DNA from: JAXMCI01 sp046349435
GTDB lineage: Bacteria; Pseudomonadota; Alphaproteobacteria; Dongiales; Dongiaceae
Direction: 5' to 3'
Length of the DNA stretch: 64,000 nucleotides
Assembly (NCBI GenBank): GCA_046349435.1
Contig: JAXMCI010000009.1
Location: 62,001 to 126,000, forward strand
Shown here piece by piece: positions 8,461 to 18,148 of this stretch (positions are counted from its first letter, which is position 1; each line of letters starts with the position of its first letter). The notes under the pieces are model-generated. The model was given only the letters and a program-made list of their open reading frames with translations. It searched no databases and was not told the origin of the DNA. Position numbers and translations under genes: made by a program.

Positions 8461-9180
8461 ATGTGCGGCCGCTACAGCATCACCACCACCTTCGAGGCGG
8501 TCCGCAAGCTGTTCGGCCTGCGCTCCGGCGTGCCCAACTGGTGGGTGCCGCGCTACAACGTGGCGCCGACCCAGCTCGCCCCGGTGGTGCGGCTGCGCGA
8601 CGGCGAGCGCGAGCTGGTGCAGCTGCGCTGGGGGCTGATCCCGTTCTGGGCCAAGGACGAGAAGATCGGCTACCAGACGATCAACGCCAAATGCGAGACG
8701 ATCGCCACCAAGCCGGCCTTCCGGGAGGCCTTCCGGCGGCGTCACTGCCTGGTCGCGACCGACGGTTTCTACGAATGGCTGAAGCCGGCCTCCGGCCCCA
8801 AGCAGCCCTTCCGCATCGTCCGCCGGGACCGCGCGCCCTTCGCGCTCGCCGGGCTTTGGGAGCGCTGGCGGCCCGCGGCGGGCGCCGAGGCGGTCGAGAC
8901 CTTCACCGTGATCACCTGCGCGCCGAACGACGTCTGCGCCGCGCTGCATGACCGCATGCCGGTGATCGTCGACCCCGCCGACTACGCCGAATGGCTGGCC
9001 GCCGCCCCTGGCGCCGAGGCGCTGCTCCGACCCTGCCCGGCGGACGCCTTGGAGGCCTACCCCGTCCCCGCCGCGGTCGGCAACGTCCGCAACGAGGGCC
9101 CGGAGCTGATCGAGCCGGTCGCTGGGCGCGCGGCGGCGGCCGCGGCCGAGCCGCCCGCGTCCTTCGGCCGGCTGCTCTGA
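8461..9180 (+). CDS. SOS response-associated peptidase (SRAP/HMCES family, YedK-like)
   Basis: 239 residues starting MCGRYSITT. The invariant Cys2, exposed after Met removal, forms the thiazolidine cross-link with abasic sites in single-stranded DNA. The other active-site residues are visible: Asn in RYNVAPTQ (about residue 36), Glu in the segment DGFYEWLK (about 105), and His in ALHDRMPVIV (about 164). The function is shielding of abasic sites at stalled forks. An excellent AAGGAGG ribosome site lies seven bases before the ATG. The last 25 residues are Ala-rich and variable in this family. Confidence 0.95.
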   Translation: MCGRYSITTTFEAVRKLFGLRSGVPNWWVPRYNVAPTQLAPVVRLRDGERELVQLRWGLIPFWAKDEKIGYQTINAKCETIATKPAFREAFRRRHCLVATDGFYEWLKPASGPKQPFRIVRRDRAPFALAGLWERWRPAAGAEAVETFTVITCAPNDVCAALHDRMPVIVDPADYAEWLAAAPGAEALLRPCPADALEAYPVPAAVGNVRNEGPELIEPVAGRAAAAAAEPPASFGRLL

Positions 9181-9279
9181 GGGCGGCACGGCGGCCAGGG
9201 ACGCCGGAACCGCCTCGGGCATCCCCTGTTGCATGCTCGCCACCGGTCCGGCGGCGATCCACCGGCTCGGAGACAGTGC

Positions 9280-9528
9280 ATGAGCATCATCGCCTGGATC
9301 ATCCTCGGCCTGATCGCCGGGTTCATCGCCAGCAAGATCGTCGACCGCCACGGCCAGGGGGTGGTGCTCGACATCGTGCTCGGCATCGTCGGCGCGGTGA
9401 TCGGCGGCTGGCTGTTCTCGGCCTTCGGCGGCGCCGGCGTCACCGGGCTCAACATCTACAGCATCCTGGTCGCCATCGTCGGAGCCGTGGTGCTGCTGGT
9501 GATCGTCAACGCCTTCCGCCGCGCCTGA
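9280..9528 (+). CDS. GlsB/YeaQ/YmgE-family small membrane protein
   Basis: 82 residues with three hydrophobic helices and the family pattern at the start (IIAWIILGLIAGFIASKI, then a short DRHGQG loop and IVLGIVGAVIGGWLF). Family members are often mislabelled transglycosylase-associated. They are stress- or stationary-phase-associated inner-membrane proteins of unknown mechanism. Single gene downstream of the SRAP gene. Confidence 0.9.
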   Translation: MSIIAWIILGLIAGFIASKIVDRHGQGVVLDIVLGIVGAVIGGWLFSAFGGAGVTGLNIYSILVAIVGAVVLLVIVNAFRRA

Positions 9529-9624
9529 CGCGACGCGGCCGCGCCGGTTGAGCGCCGCCGGACGACGACGCTAAGCTTCCGCCCGGCCGGCGACCGCGGT
9601 CGCGCGCGGGGTGGGGAGCATGAC

Positions 9625-9948
9625 ATGGCCGACGCCTCCGCCGGAGCCCCCGGGCCGATCCTGCCGCGGACATCCGGCCGCCGGGCGCTGCGCTGGTCGG
9701 TGCTGGCGCTGGCCGGCGCCGAGTGCCTGGCGGCCCTGGCGATGATCGCGGTGCTGCTCGGCGGCGAGGGCAGCGACCCGCTCGGCCACGCCATCGCCCG
9801 CGGCGTCGCCACCGTCATCGCGCTGCCGCTGGTGCTGGGCGCCCTGCCGGCGCTGCTGCTGGGCATCCTCGGCCGCTGGCTGCCGCTGGCGCTGCTGCTC
9901 GCCGTCGCCGCGCCGCTCGCGCTGCTCGTCCTCATGCACGAGGCGTGA
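9625..9948 (+). CDS. Hypothetical small membrane protein
   Basis: 107 residues. An Ala/Pro/Gly-rich N-terminus is followed by three hydrophobic segments (about 23-45, 58-78 and 82-104). A GGGGAG ribosome site precedes the ATG at 9625. I do not recognise a family. Its last 17 bases overlap the 3' end of the convergent membrane-protein gene. Confidence 0.55.
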   Translation: MADASAGAPGPILPRTSGRRALRWSVLALAGAECLAALAMIAVLLGGEGSDPLGHAIARGVATVIALPLVLGALPALLLGILGRWLPLALLLAVAAPLALLVLMHEA

Positions 9949-10573
9949 GGGCCCGCCGCTCGACGATCAGCGCGGCGAGCGCAAGCGCACCGAAGGTCAC
10001 CGGCCCGCCCGGCCAGGCATGGGTCATGAAGGCATAGAGGCCGAGCCCGGAGACGACGAGCAGGCCGGCCACCGCCAGCGAGGCACCCTGCTGCCGGAGC
10101 ACGATCGCCGCGGCGGCGCAGCCGACCAGCCAGCCCAGCTTGCCGAGCGAGACCAGCAGCGGGGCCGGCACCCCCGAGCCGCCGATCACCGGATCGCGCC
10201 ACAGCGCCAGGATCGGCTCTCGCCACCGGTCCGGATCGCCGGAGGCCTGCGCCTCGAGCAGGAGGCGACCGATGACGACGCCCGCCGCCGTGTCGAAGGC
10301 GACGAAGCAGACGGCGAAGACGAGCATCGCCACCCGGCAGAGGCCGGCCGGGACACCGCGGGCCTCCTGAATCAGCAGGCAGACGGCCAGGGGCACGAGG
10401 AGGAACAGGGGGATCTGCAGATAGTGCACCACCATCCAGCGCTGCAGATCGATGGCGAAGAGATCGTGGACCCGGGGATGGAAGAGCTCGAGCACGGCCA
10501 ATGTCGCGGGAGCGCCGACCGTGATCGCCGACCGGATGGCCCCGCGCTGCAAACCCCTTTCCCTCCCCGACAC
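9932..10573 (-). CDS. Hypothetical polytopic membrane protein
   Basis: 213 residues with roughly five to six hydrophobic helices. An HYLQIPLFLLVPLAVCLLIQ segment and a central GRLLLEAQASGDPDRWREPI loop are seen. No enzyme motif is visible. The composition and the histidine-bearing segment resemble uncharacterised membrane proteins often annotated DUF-only. It could be of actinobacterial-type origin, but this cannot be judged from sequence alone. Convergent and slightly overlapping with the small membrane protein at 9625-9948. Confidence 0.6.
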   Translation of the reverse strand: MSGRERGLQRGAIRSAITVGAPATLAVLELFHPRVHDLFAIDLQRWMVVHYLQIPLFLLVPLAVCLLIQEARGVPAGLCRVAMLVFAVCFVAFDTAAGVVIGRLLLEAQASGDPDRWREPILALWRDPVIGGSGVPAPLLVSLGKLGWLVGCAAAAIVLRQQGASLAVAGLLVVSGLGLYAFMTHAWPGGPVTFGALALAALIVERRALTPRA

Positions 10574-10927
10574 CGGCCGCCCGACACTGGCGGTCCCAAC
10601 AGACGCCCACGGTATCGGTTCCGGCCACGAACAAATCGCCGGATCCCGCCATGTCGGATGGAATAAACCTCCGGCGAGCCTCGTTGTGCGTCGGGTTGAA
10701 GGGGCAGGCCGCGACGTCGGCCGGCCTTGCGCTCACGTGCCGCGCCGCCGATTGATCGCACGGCGACCGCACGACAGCCGGCGAAAGGCGCGGCGCTTGC
10801 CGGCACCTCTTGCGACGGGGCACTCGCCCCGGCGCGGCATGCATGCTCGCTTCCGGTCGGCCGTCCGCGCCGACTATGATGCCGGGATGGTCCGGACGTC
10901 CCGGACCCCGACGCAGAGCTCGGTGGC
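10574..10927. other. 354-bp divergent intergenic region
   Basis: No gene is supported. A TATGAT hexamer at 10875-10880 could be a -10 element for the mannosyltransferase gene starting at 10928, but no good -35 is paired with it. Otherwise nothing stands out. Confidence 0.35.
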
Positions 10928-12085
10928 ATGACATCCGATCGCGTGCGTGCCGGCGCGCCCGGGCGGTGGCCCGCCTGGCTCGCCGCGGGTGGCTGCGCCG
11001 TCCTCGCGTGGCAGCGGCGGAACCGGACGGCGATCCGCGTGTCACTGGCACTGACGCTCGCCAGCAAGGCGCTCGCCTTCGCCGTGGCCCTCGCCTGGGG
11101 CCGCTCGACCCTCGCCGGCTTCTGCCTCTGGGACTGCAACTGGTACGAGTCGATCCTCAGCGGCGGCTATCACTGGAATCCGCTCGCGCATGTCGGGCGC
11201 GATGCCGCGAACTGGGCCTTCTTCCCGCTGCTTCCGCTGCTCGCCTGGCCGCTGCACGGGCTGGCCGGCCTGAGCGGCGAGACCGCCCTGGTGCTGACCG
11301 GGACGCTGCTGCTGCCGGTCTGCATCTACCTCTTCCTGGCGCTGGTCGAGGCCCACGGGATTCGCGTCGACCCATGGTCCGCCGGCTGCCTGCTGGCCTT
11401 CAATCCCTATGCGATCTACGCCCATGCCGGCTACACCGAACCGCTCTACTTCGCGCTCGCGGCGGGGACGCTGCTCGCGCTGCAGCGCGATCGCTGGGCG
11501 GCAGCCGGCCTGCTCGGCTGCGCCGCGGCCAGCACCCGGCTGGTCGGGCTGTTCCTGGTCCTGCCGATGGTCGAGCGGTGGCTGCGCAAGGCCCGCCAGC
11601 CCCGGCCGGCCGGCAGCGGGCCGCTCGACCCGGTGCTGGCCATCGCCCTGGTGCCGCTCGGCGTCGCCCTGTTCGGCTGGCACCTCCGGGAAAGCACCGG
11701 CGACCTGCTGGCCTTCGTCCATATCCAGATCGCCTGGGGCCGCATTGCCGACAACCCGCTGGTCGTCTGGTGGATCGCGGCCGGCGGCTCGGGCCGCACG
11801 CGCTTCTTCGCCGTCACGGCAGTGCTCGGGCTGGCCGCCGCGCTGGCCCTGCTGCGTCGCGGCCGCATCGGCGACGGCTTGTTCCTCGCCGCCGTCATCC
11901 TGGTGCCGCTGCAGTCCGGTACCGGCTCGATGCCGCGCTTCGTCTTCTGGCAGCCGCCGTTCCTGCTGGTGCTGGCGACCCTGATGCAGCGGCCGCGGCG
12001 GCGGCGGGCGCTGCTCATCCTGTTCGCCGCCGGCTCGGCGGCAATCGACGTCGCCTGGTTCAGCGGCGACAGCTTCGTCAATTGA
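10928..12085 (+). CDS. PIG-V-like GT-C membrane mannosyltransferase
   Basis: 385 residues with about nine to ten transmembrane helices. The first periplasmic loop has LWDCNWYESILSGGY, the PIG-V signature around the catalytic Asp. FFPLLPLLAWPL and FNPYAIYAHAGYTEPLYFAL follow, both typical of the family. Eukaryotic PIG-V adds the second mannose to GPI anchors. Bacterial members are lipid-linked-sugar glycosyltransferases of mostly unknown acceptor. The ATG at 10928 overlaps nothing upstream. The stop TGA (12083-12085) doubles as part of the ribosome site of the next gene, so the two should be coupled. Confidence 0.8.
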   Translation: MTSDRVRAGAPGRWPAWLAAGGCAVLAWQRRNRTAIRVSLALTLASKALAFAVALAWGRSTLAGFCLWDCNWYESILSGGYHWNPLAHVGRDAANWAFFPLLPLLAWPLHGLAGLSGETALVLTGTLLLPVCIYLFLALVEAHGIRVDPWSAGCLLAFNPYAIYAHAGYTEPLYFALAAGTLLALQRDRWAAAGLLGCAAASTRLVGLFLVLPMVERWLRKARQPRPAGSGPLDPVLAIALVPLGVALFGWHLRESTGDLLAFVHIQIAWGRIADNPLVVWWIAAGGSGRTRFFAVTAVLGLAAALALLRRGRIGDGLFLAAVILVPLQSGTGSMPRFVFWQPPFLLVLATLMQRPRRRRALLILFAAGSAAIDVAWFSGDSFVN

Positions 12086-12096
12086 GGCCGGTCGCG

Positions 12097-12669
12097 GTGC
12101 GGCGGCGCACGATGCTGCAGGGCGGGCTGCTCGCCCTGCTCGGCCTGTTCTACGCCGCGACCGCCTGGGTGGCGCTGCATCCGACGGTGTCGGTACACTA
12201 TCGCGACCACTTCATCCGGCAGGTGACCGCCGACTGGCGGGTGCTGCGGAGCGAGGCCAGCCTGGCGGACGGGACGAGCCTGGCGATGCCCTATCCGCGC
12301 GAGGTGCTCTACACGCTCGGCCTGTCGGGTGCGGAGCCGGACGGGCGCTGGTCCGATGCCCGCCTCTGGCCCGCGGCCGTCATTCTGCTGCAGCACCCGA
12401 TCGAGGGCGTGCAGTGCCTCGAGCTGCGCCTGGCCGCCGCCTCTGCGCAGGTCGGCGCGCCGGTCGCCATCCGGCTCGGCGACGCGGCGGCCGAAGTCAC
12501 CCTGCCCGATGGGGCCGTGCACGACGTCCAGCTGACGCTGCGCCCCGCCGCGCCCGCCGACCGCATCGAGATCGAGCCCAGCCGCCCGGCCCGGCCGCGC
12601 CACGAGCTGCGCCGGCTCGCGGTCAAGCTGTCCTGGTTGCGGCTGCGGCCCGGCGCGTGCGCGGGATAG
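12097..12669 (+). CDS. Membrane-anchored protein coupled to the PIG-V-like transferase
   Basis: 190 residues from a GTG at 12097. I chose this start because TGAGG at 12083-12087, which includes the stop of the preceding gene, lies nine bases upstream, and because it keeps the basic RRR before the single N-terminal helix (residues about 8-25). Alternatives are TTG 12082 and ATG 12112. The remainder is extracytoplasmic with beta-rich composition. It ends with a predicted jelly-roll-like stretch (LRLAAASAQVGAPVAIRLGD onward). Function unknown. It may present acceptor glycans or assist the transferase. Confidence 0.55.
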   Translation: MRRRTMLQGGLLALLGLFYAATAWVALHPTVSVHYRDHFIRQVTADWRVLRSEASLADGTSLAMPYPREVLYTLGLSGAEPDGRWSDARLWPAAVILLQHPIEGVQCLELRLAAASAQVGAPVAIRLGDAAAEVTLPDGAVHDVQLTLRPAAPADRIEIEPSRPARPRHELRRLAVKLSWLRLRPGACAG

Positions 12670-12738
12670 CAGGCGATCCGTCGCCGGCGACGCTTGGGCC
12701 TGCGGGCCGGGGCCGGGGCCAGGGCCGGGAGAGCGCGA

Positions 12739-12778
12739 CCCGCGGGGCTGCTGGCCCCGCGGGATCACCACGCTTTTT
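12739..12778 (+). terminator. Intrinsic terminator
   Basis: A perfect 10-bp GC stem (CCCGCGGGGC at 12739-12748 with its complement at 12754-12763, 5-nt loop) is followed within 11 bases by TTTTT at 12774-12778. It ends the plus-strand mannosyltransferase operon just before the minus-strand tRNA. Confidence 0.7.
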
Positions 12779-12789
12779 CTTGAGAGTAT

Positions 12790-12883
12790 TGGCGGAGGGA
12801 GAGGGATTCGAACCCTCGATAGGGATTTAGGTCCCTATAACGGTTTAGCAAACCGCCGCCTTCAGCCACTCGGCCACCCCTCC
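12790..12883 (-). tRNA. tRNA-Ser(GCU)
   Basis: The minus strand folds into a long-variable-arm class II tRNA. The acceptor is GGAGGGG paired with TCCCTCC. The D-arm is GGCCGAGTGGCTGAAGGC, the anticodon loop TTGCTAA (anticodon GCT). A variable stem TAGGGACC...CCCTA and the T-arm GAGGGTTCGAATCCCTC follow. The 3' CCA is encoded at 12792-12790. It reads AGC/AGU codons. No other tRNA is visible in the window. Confidence 0.96.
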
Positions 12884-12994
12884 GCGGGTGAGCGGCCCAA
12901 TACCACGGCGTATGCGCGCCGGGTCTTCTAACCAGCCCCCGGGTGGCTGTCAAACGGACATTGGCGAAGACGGGGCGGTTTCCGCCTGCGCGGC

Positions 12995-14185
12995 TCAGTT
13001 GCCGGGCGCCAGCGCCGCCCGCAGATCGGCCAGCAGGTCGTCTGCGGCCTCCAGCCCGACCGAGAGGCGGAGCAGGTCGGGCGGCGCCAGACTGCCCGGG
13101 CCCTCGACGCTGGCGCGATGCTCGACCAGGCTCTCGACGCCGCCCAGCGACGTGGCGCGGGCCCACAGCCGGAGCCGCCCGGCGACCGCCAGGGCCGGCG
13201 CCGCGCCGCCCGCGACGCGGATCGACAGCATGCCGCCGAAGCCGCCGCTCATCTGCCGGCAGGCGACCGCATGGCCGGGGAAGCCGGGCAGCCCGGGATA
13301 GAGCACGGCGGCCAGGCCGGGATGGCCGGCCAGCGACTCGGCGATGTGCCGGGCGCTGCGGCAGGCCTCGCGCACCCGGACATGAAGCGTGCGCATGCCG
13401 CGCAGCAGCAGCCAGGCCTCGAAGCCGCCGAGGATCGCCCCGCCGCCGGCCCGCTCGGCGACCAGCCGGGCCCAGGCCGGATCCTTCTCCCGGGTCACCA
13501 GCGCGCCGGCGAGCACGTCGCTGTGGCCGTTCAGGTACTTGGTCGCCGAATGCATGACGAGGTCGGCGCCGAGCGCCAGCGGCCGGGTCAGCACCGGCGT
13601 CGGCACCGTGTTGTCGACCGCGAGCCGCGCTCCGGCGCCGTGGGCGAGCTCCGCCACGGCGGCGATGTCGGTGACCGCCCAGTCGGGATTGGCCGGGGTC
13701 TCGACCCAGACCAGCCTGGTGGCGCCGGGGCGGAGCGCCGCCGCCACGGCGGCGAGGTCGCTCATCTCGGCGAGGTCGACCGCCAGCCCGATGCGCCGGC
13801 CCTCGCCCAGCAGCCAGCTGCGCAGCGCCCAGTACATCGAGCGCGGCACGACGACGTGGTCGCCGGGATCGAGGGTGCGGAAGACGGCGGTCGCCGCCGC
13901 CATGCCGGAGGCGAAGAGCAGCGCCGCGGCGCCGCCCTCGAGATGGGCGAGCAGCGCCTCGGCCTGGTCGAAGGCCGGGCTGTCCGCCCGGCCGTAGGCG
14001 CGCCCGTCCGGCAGCCGGTAGGCGGCGTCGCGCGCGAAGGTGGTGGCGAGGTGGACGGGCCCGACCACGGCGCCGGTGACGGGATCGCTCCAGCCGAGCG
14101 CCCGCGCCGTCTCCGTCTCCGGGCGCCAGCCGGCAGCCTCGCCGGCGATGGCGCGGTCCTCCTCGCGCGGCGGCCGGCCGGCCAT
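12995..14185 (-). CDS. Cys/Met-metabolism PLP enzyme (cystathionine gamma-synthase/beta-lyase family)
   Basis: 396 residues. The fold landmarks are in order: VHLATTFARDAAY near residue 45, the YGR phosphate-contact segment, LFASGMAAATAVF, NTVPTPVLTRPLALGADL, then HSATKYLNGHSDVLAG with the PLP lysine at about residue 216. Trans-sulfuration enzymes of this family make or break cystathionine or act on methionine or homocysteine. The ARLVAERAGGGAILGGFEAWLLLRG region suggests a cystathionine beta-lyase-like member. The ATG at 14185 overlaps the stop of the glutathione-transferase gene as ATGA, so both are made from one transcript and may share a thiol-metabolism role. Confidence 0.85.
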   Translation of the reverse strand: MAGRPPREEDRAIAGEAAGWRPETETARALGWSDPVTGAVVGPVHLATTFARDAAYRLPDGRAYGRADSPAFDQAEALLAHLEGGAAALLFASGMAAATAVFRTLDPGDHVVVPRSMYWALRSWLLGEGRRIGLAVDLAEMSDLAAVAAALRPGATRLVWVETPANPDWAVTDIAAVAELAHGAGARLAVDNTVPTPVLTRPLALGADLVMHSATKYLNGHSDVLAGALVTREKDPAWARLVAERAGGGAILGGFEAWLLLRGMRTLHVRVREACRSARHIAESLAGHPGLAAVLYPGLPGFPGHAVACRQMSGGFGGMLSIRVAGGAAPALAVAGRLRLWARATSLGGVESLVEHRASVEGPGSLAPPDLLRLSVGLEAADDLLADLRAALAPGN

Positions 14186-14877
14186 CAGCGCCGCTGGTAC
14201 TGGGTGTTGCCGAACAGGATCTCGCGCTGCCGGGCGTCCATCGGCTGGTTGCGCTGCCGCTCCGACAGCACCTCGACGCCGCGCTGCACCGCCGGGCGCT
14301 CGGCGATCCGGGCGAACCAGCGCTGGAAGTTCGGGAATCCGGCCGGGTCGACGCCCTGGCGGTCGGGATAGCGCATCCACGGCCAGCAGGCGATGTCGGC
14401 GATCGAGTACTCGCCCGCCAGGTAGTCGCGGTCGGCGAGCCGGCGGTCGAGCACGCCGTAGAGCCGGCCCGCCTCCCTGGTGTAGCGGTCGACGGCGTAG
14501 GGAATCGGCTCCGGCGCGTATTGCCGGAAATGATGCGCCTGGCCCAGCATCGGCCCGATGCCGCCCATCTGGAACATCAGCCACTCCAGGGCGGCAGTGC
14601 GGCCGCGCGGGTCGGCCGGCAGCAGCTTGCCCGACTTCTCCGCGAGATAGATCAGCATGGCACCCGATTCGAAGACCGCGATCGGCTGGCCGCCCGGCCC
14701 GTCGGAATCGACCAGCGCGGGGATCTTGTTGTTCGGGCTGATCCTGAGGAACTCCGGCTCGAACTGCTCGCCGCGGCCGATGTCGACGGCGTGCACGCGG
14801 TAGGGCAGCCCGATCTCCTCGAGCATGATATGGATCTTGTGGCCGTTCGGGGTCGGCCAGCTGTACAGGTCGATCAT
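14185..14877 (-). CDS. YfcG-like glutathione transferase / disulfide-bond oxidoreductase
   Basis: 230 residues. The N-terminal thioredoxin-like domain starts IDLYSWPTPNGHKIHIMLEE. RISPNNKIPALVD follows, with the conserved cis-Pro and glutathione-binding segment, then VFESGAMLIYLAEKSGKL (the E-S pair binds the gamma-glutamyl group). Helical C-terminal domain from about residue 90. Nu-class GSTs of the YfcG/YghU type reduce disulfides with two bound glutathiones. AGGTGAGAG upstream of the ATG at 14877 serves as ribosome site. The start lies 19 bp from that of the divergent glycosyltransferase. Confidence 0.9.
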   Translation of the reverse strand: MIDLYSWPTPNGHKIHIMLEEIGLPYRVHAVDIGRGEQFEPEFLRISPNNKIPALVDSDGPGGQPIAVFESGAMLIYLAEKSGKLLPADPRGRTAALEWLMFQMGGIGPMLGQAHHFRQYAPEPIPYAVDRYTREAGRLYGVLDRRLADRDYLAGEYSIADIACWPWMRYPDRQGVDPAGFPNFQRWFARIAERPAVQRGVEVLSERQRNQPMDARQREILFGNTQYQRR

Positions 14878-14896
14878 GATCTCTCACCTCGCGGCG

Positions 14897-15757
14897 ATGG
14901 TGCAGCACTCTCCCGCATCGGCTCCGTCCCGGCAAGGCGGGGCGCCGCAGGGCAGCCCTGCGCCGGCGGCGGCGTCGCTGACCGCCTTCGGCAGCGGCCC
15001 GGCGCAGCCGCCGGCCGACGTCGCGGTGGTGATCCCGACCACGCTGCGCCCGACCGTCGTCGCGGCGGTGCGCTCGGTGTTCGCCCAGGACCTCGCCGGC
15101 CGCATCCAGCTGCTGGTCGGGGTCGACCGGCCGGAGCATCCGGCCGAGCCGCTGCTGGCCGCCCTGCGCGGGGCGCCGGCGCACTGCCGGGCGCTGCTGC
15201 TCGACCCCGGCTACTCGACGTCGGTGCGCCATGGCGGGCTGCACCCGGCGCGCGACGGCGGGGTGCTGCGCACCGTGCTGACCTATCTCGCCAACGCGCC
15301 GCTGGTCGCCTATCTCGACGACGACAACTGGTGGGCGCCGGACCACCTCTCGAGCCTGGTCCGGGCGATCGAGGGCAAGGGGTGGGCCTGGTCGCTGCGC
15401 TGGTTCGTCCATCCCCGCTCGCGCCGCCCGGTCGCCGTCGACGACTGGGAATCGGTCGGGCCGGGCCGGGGCGTCTTCAACGCCAAGTTCGGCGGCTTCG
15501 TCGATCCCAGCTGCCTGATGATCGACAAGCTGCGCTGCGACGACGTGATCCGCTGGTGGGGCATCCCGCTGAAGGGCGACCCGGTGGCGATGAGCGCCGA
15601 CCGCCACGTCTTCCACTGGCTGAACGCCAGCCAGCCCGGCGCCGGCAGCGGCCGCGCCACCACCTTCTACGTGATGAACGAGGGCGACGGCCTCCACCGG
15701 ATGCGGATGGCCCGGCTCGGCGCCCGCTACGAGGAGGCCGGCCGGGCGGAGCCTTAG
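14897..15757 (+). CDS. Family 2 glycosyltransferase
   Basis: 286 residues. The GT-A domain starts after a variable Ala/Pro-rich N-terminus: VAVVIPTTLRPTVVAAVRSV, then PLVAYLDDDNWWAPDHLSSL with the metal-binding D-D-D triplet, then FVDPSCLMIDKLRC. Single-domain, soluble, no membrane segment. An in-frame ATG at 14876 would overlap the divergent GST start codon, so 14897 is preferred. Even this leaves only about 20 bp for two divergent promoters, so the true start could be further in. Acceptor unknown. Confidence 0.8.
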   Translation: MVQHSPASAPSRQGGAPQGSPAPAAASLTAFGSGPAQPPADVAVVIPTTLRPTVVAAVRSVFAQDLAGRIQLLVGVDRPEHPAEPLLAALRGAPAHCRALLLDPGYSTSVRHGGLHPARDGGVLRTVLTYLANAPLVAYLDDDNWWAPDHLSSLVRAIEGKGWAWSLRWFVHPRSRRPVAVDDWESVGPGRGVFNAKFGGFVDPSCLMIDKLRCDDVIRWWGIPLKGDPVAMSADRHVFHWLNASQPGAGSGRATTFYVMNEGDGLHRMRMARLGARYEEAGRAEP

Positions 15758-15834
15758 CCGGCGGTTGCGGAACGCCGCGTCCCTGGCTATGGGTTTCCCG
15801 TTGCGCCGCCGCCGGCGGCCCAGGAGAAGGCAGG

Positions 15835-16356
15835 ATGGCAGAGGACGAGACGAACCAGGGCGGCGACGAGGTCAGGATCCCGACCCGCAAGCCGCGGCCG
15901 CTCGACGAGGCCGACGTGGCGCTGCAGGAGCTGCGCCGCCTCCACCAGGCCGGCGCCATCGCCATCAAGATCGACGACAAGCGGCTGCGCCACATCGACA
16001 GCCCGGTGGTCCGGGAGTCGGACAGCGTGCGCTGGCTCTACGGCATCGTCGCGGCCACCGCCGCCGCCTGGTACTTCCTCGGCATGTACTACGGCATCGG
16101 CGTGGCCGTCGCCGGCGGCCTCGCCTACGCCACCCTGGTGCGCCGCATGGTCCACCGCAGGCTCGAGCAGCGGGTCGAGACGGTGGCCCTGGCCGACACC
16201 TCGACCTGGCGCAAGCTGTGGCGGTTCGGCGGCGTGGTGCTGATCGCCCAGGCTCAGCCCGGCGGACAGCAGGGCGGGCGCTGCGAGGCGCCGAAGGACA
16301 ACTGGATGACCTTCGTCAACGGCCTGGCCGGCGGCAAGGAGCCCGCGACCGGCTGA
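15835..16356 (+). CDS. Hypothetical protein with central transmembrane hairpin
   Basis: 173 residues. It has an acidic, charged N-terminal region (about 1-60), two hydrophobic helices (about 66-100: WLYGIVAATAAAWYFLGMYY and GIGVAVAGGLAYATLVRRMV) and a basic C-terminal segment. A GGAGAAGG ribosome site precedes the ATG. No family recognised. The two-helix hairpin with cytoplasmic tails suggests an inner-membrane scaffold or regulator. Confidence 0.6.
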   Translation: MAEDETNQGGDEVRIPTRKPRPLDEADVALQELRRLHQAGAIAIKIDDKRLRHIDSPVVRESDSVRWLYGIVAATAAAWYFLGMYYGIGVAVAGGLAYATLVRRMVHRRLEQRVETVALADTSTWRKLWRFGGVVLIAQAQPGGQQGGRCEAPKDNWMTFVNGLAGGKEPATG

Positions 16357-16435
16357 GCCGCCTTCGGCCAGCCTGGCCGGCCGGGCTTGCCCGCCCCGCG
16401 GGATCCGATAGGCTGCTTCCCGGGGAGGACGTCCA

Positions 16436-18142
<1,707 letters not shown>

Positions 18143-18148
18143 GGCGGC

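Noticed and set aside
9932..11051. A longer minus-strand protein extending the membrane protein to 11051
   Set aside because: The extra N-terminus is Arg/Pro/Ala-rich and antisense to the mannosyltransferase leader. The helices begin after 10573.
12765..13166. A minus-strand frame of about 133 codons over the tRNA
   Set aside because: The peptide RYRDLNPYRGFESLSLRQ is the well-known artefact of translating a tRNA-Ser gene. The region is tRNA.
14878..15697. Long minus-strand frame extending the glutathione transferase/PLP-enzyme region to 15697
   Set aside because: Only the known proteins have motifs. The upstream part is antisense to the glycosyltransferase and has no homology signature.
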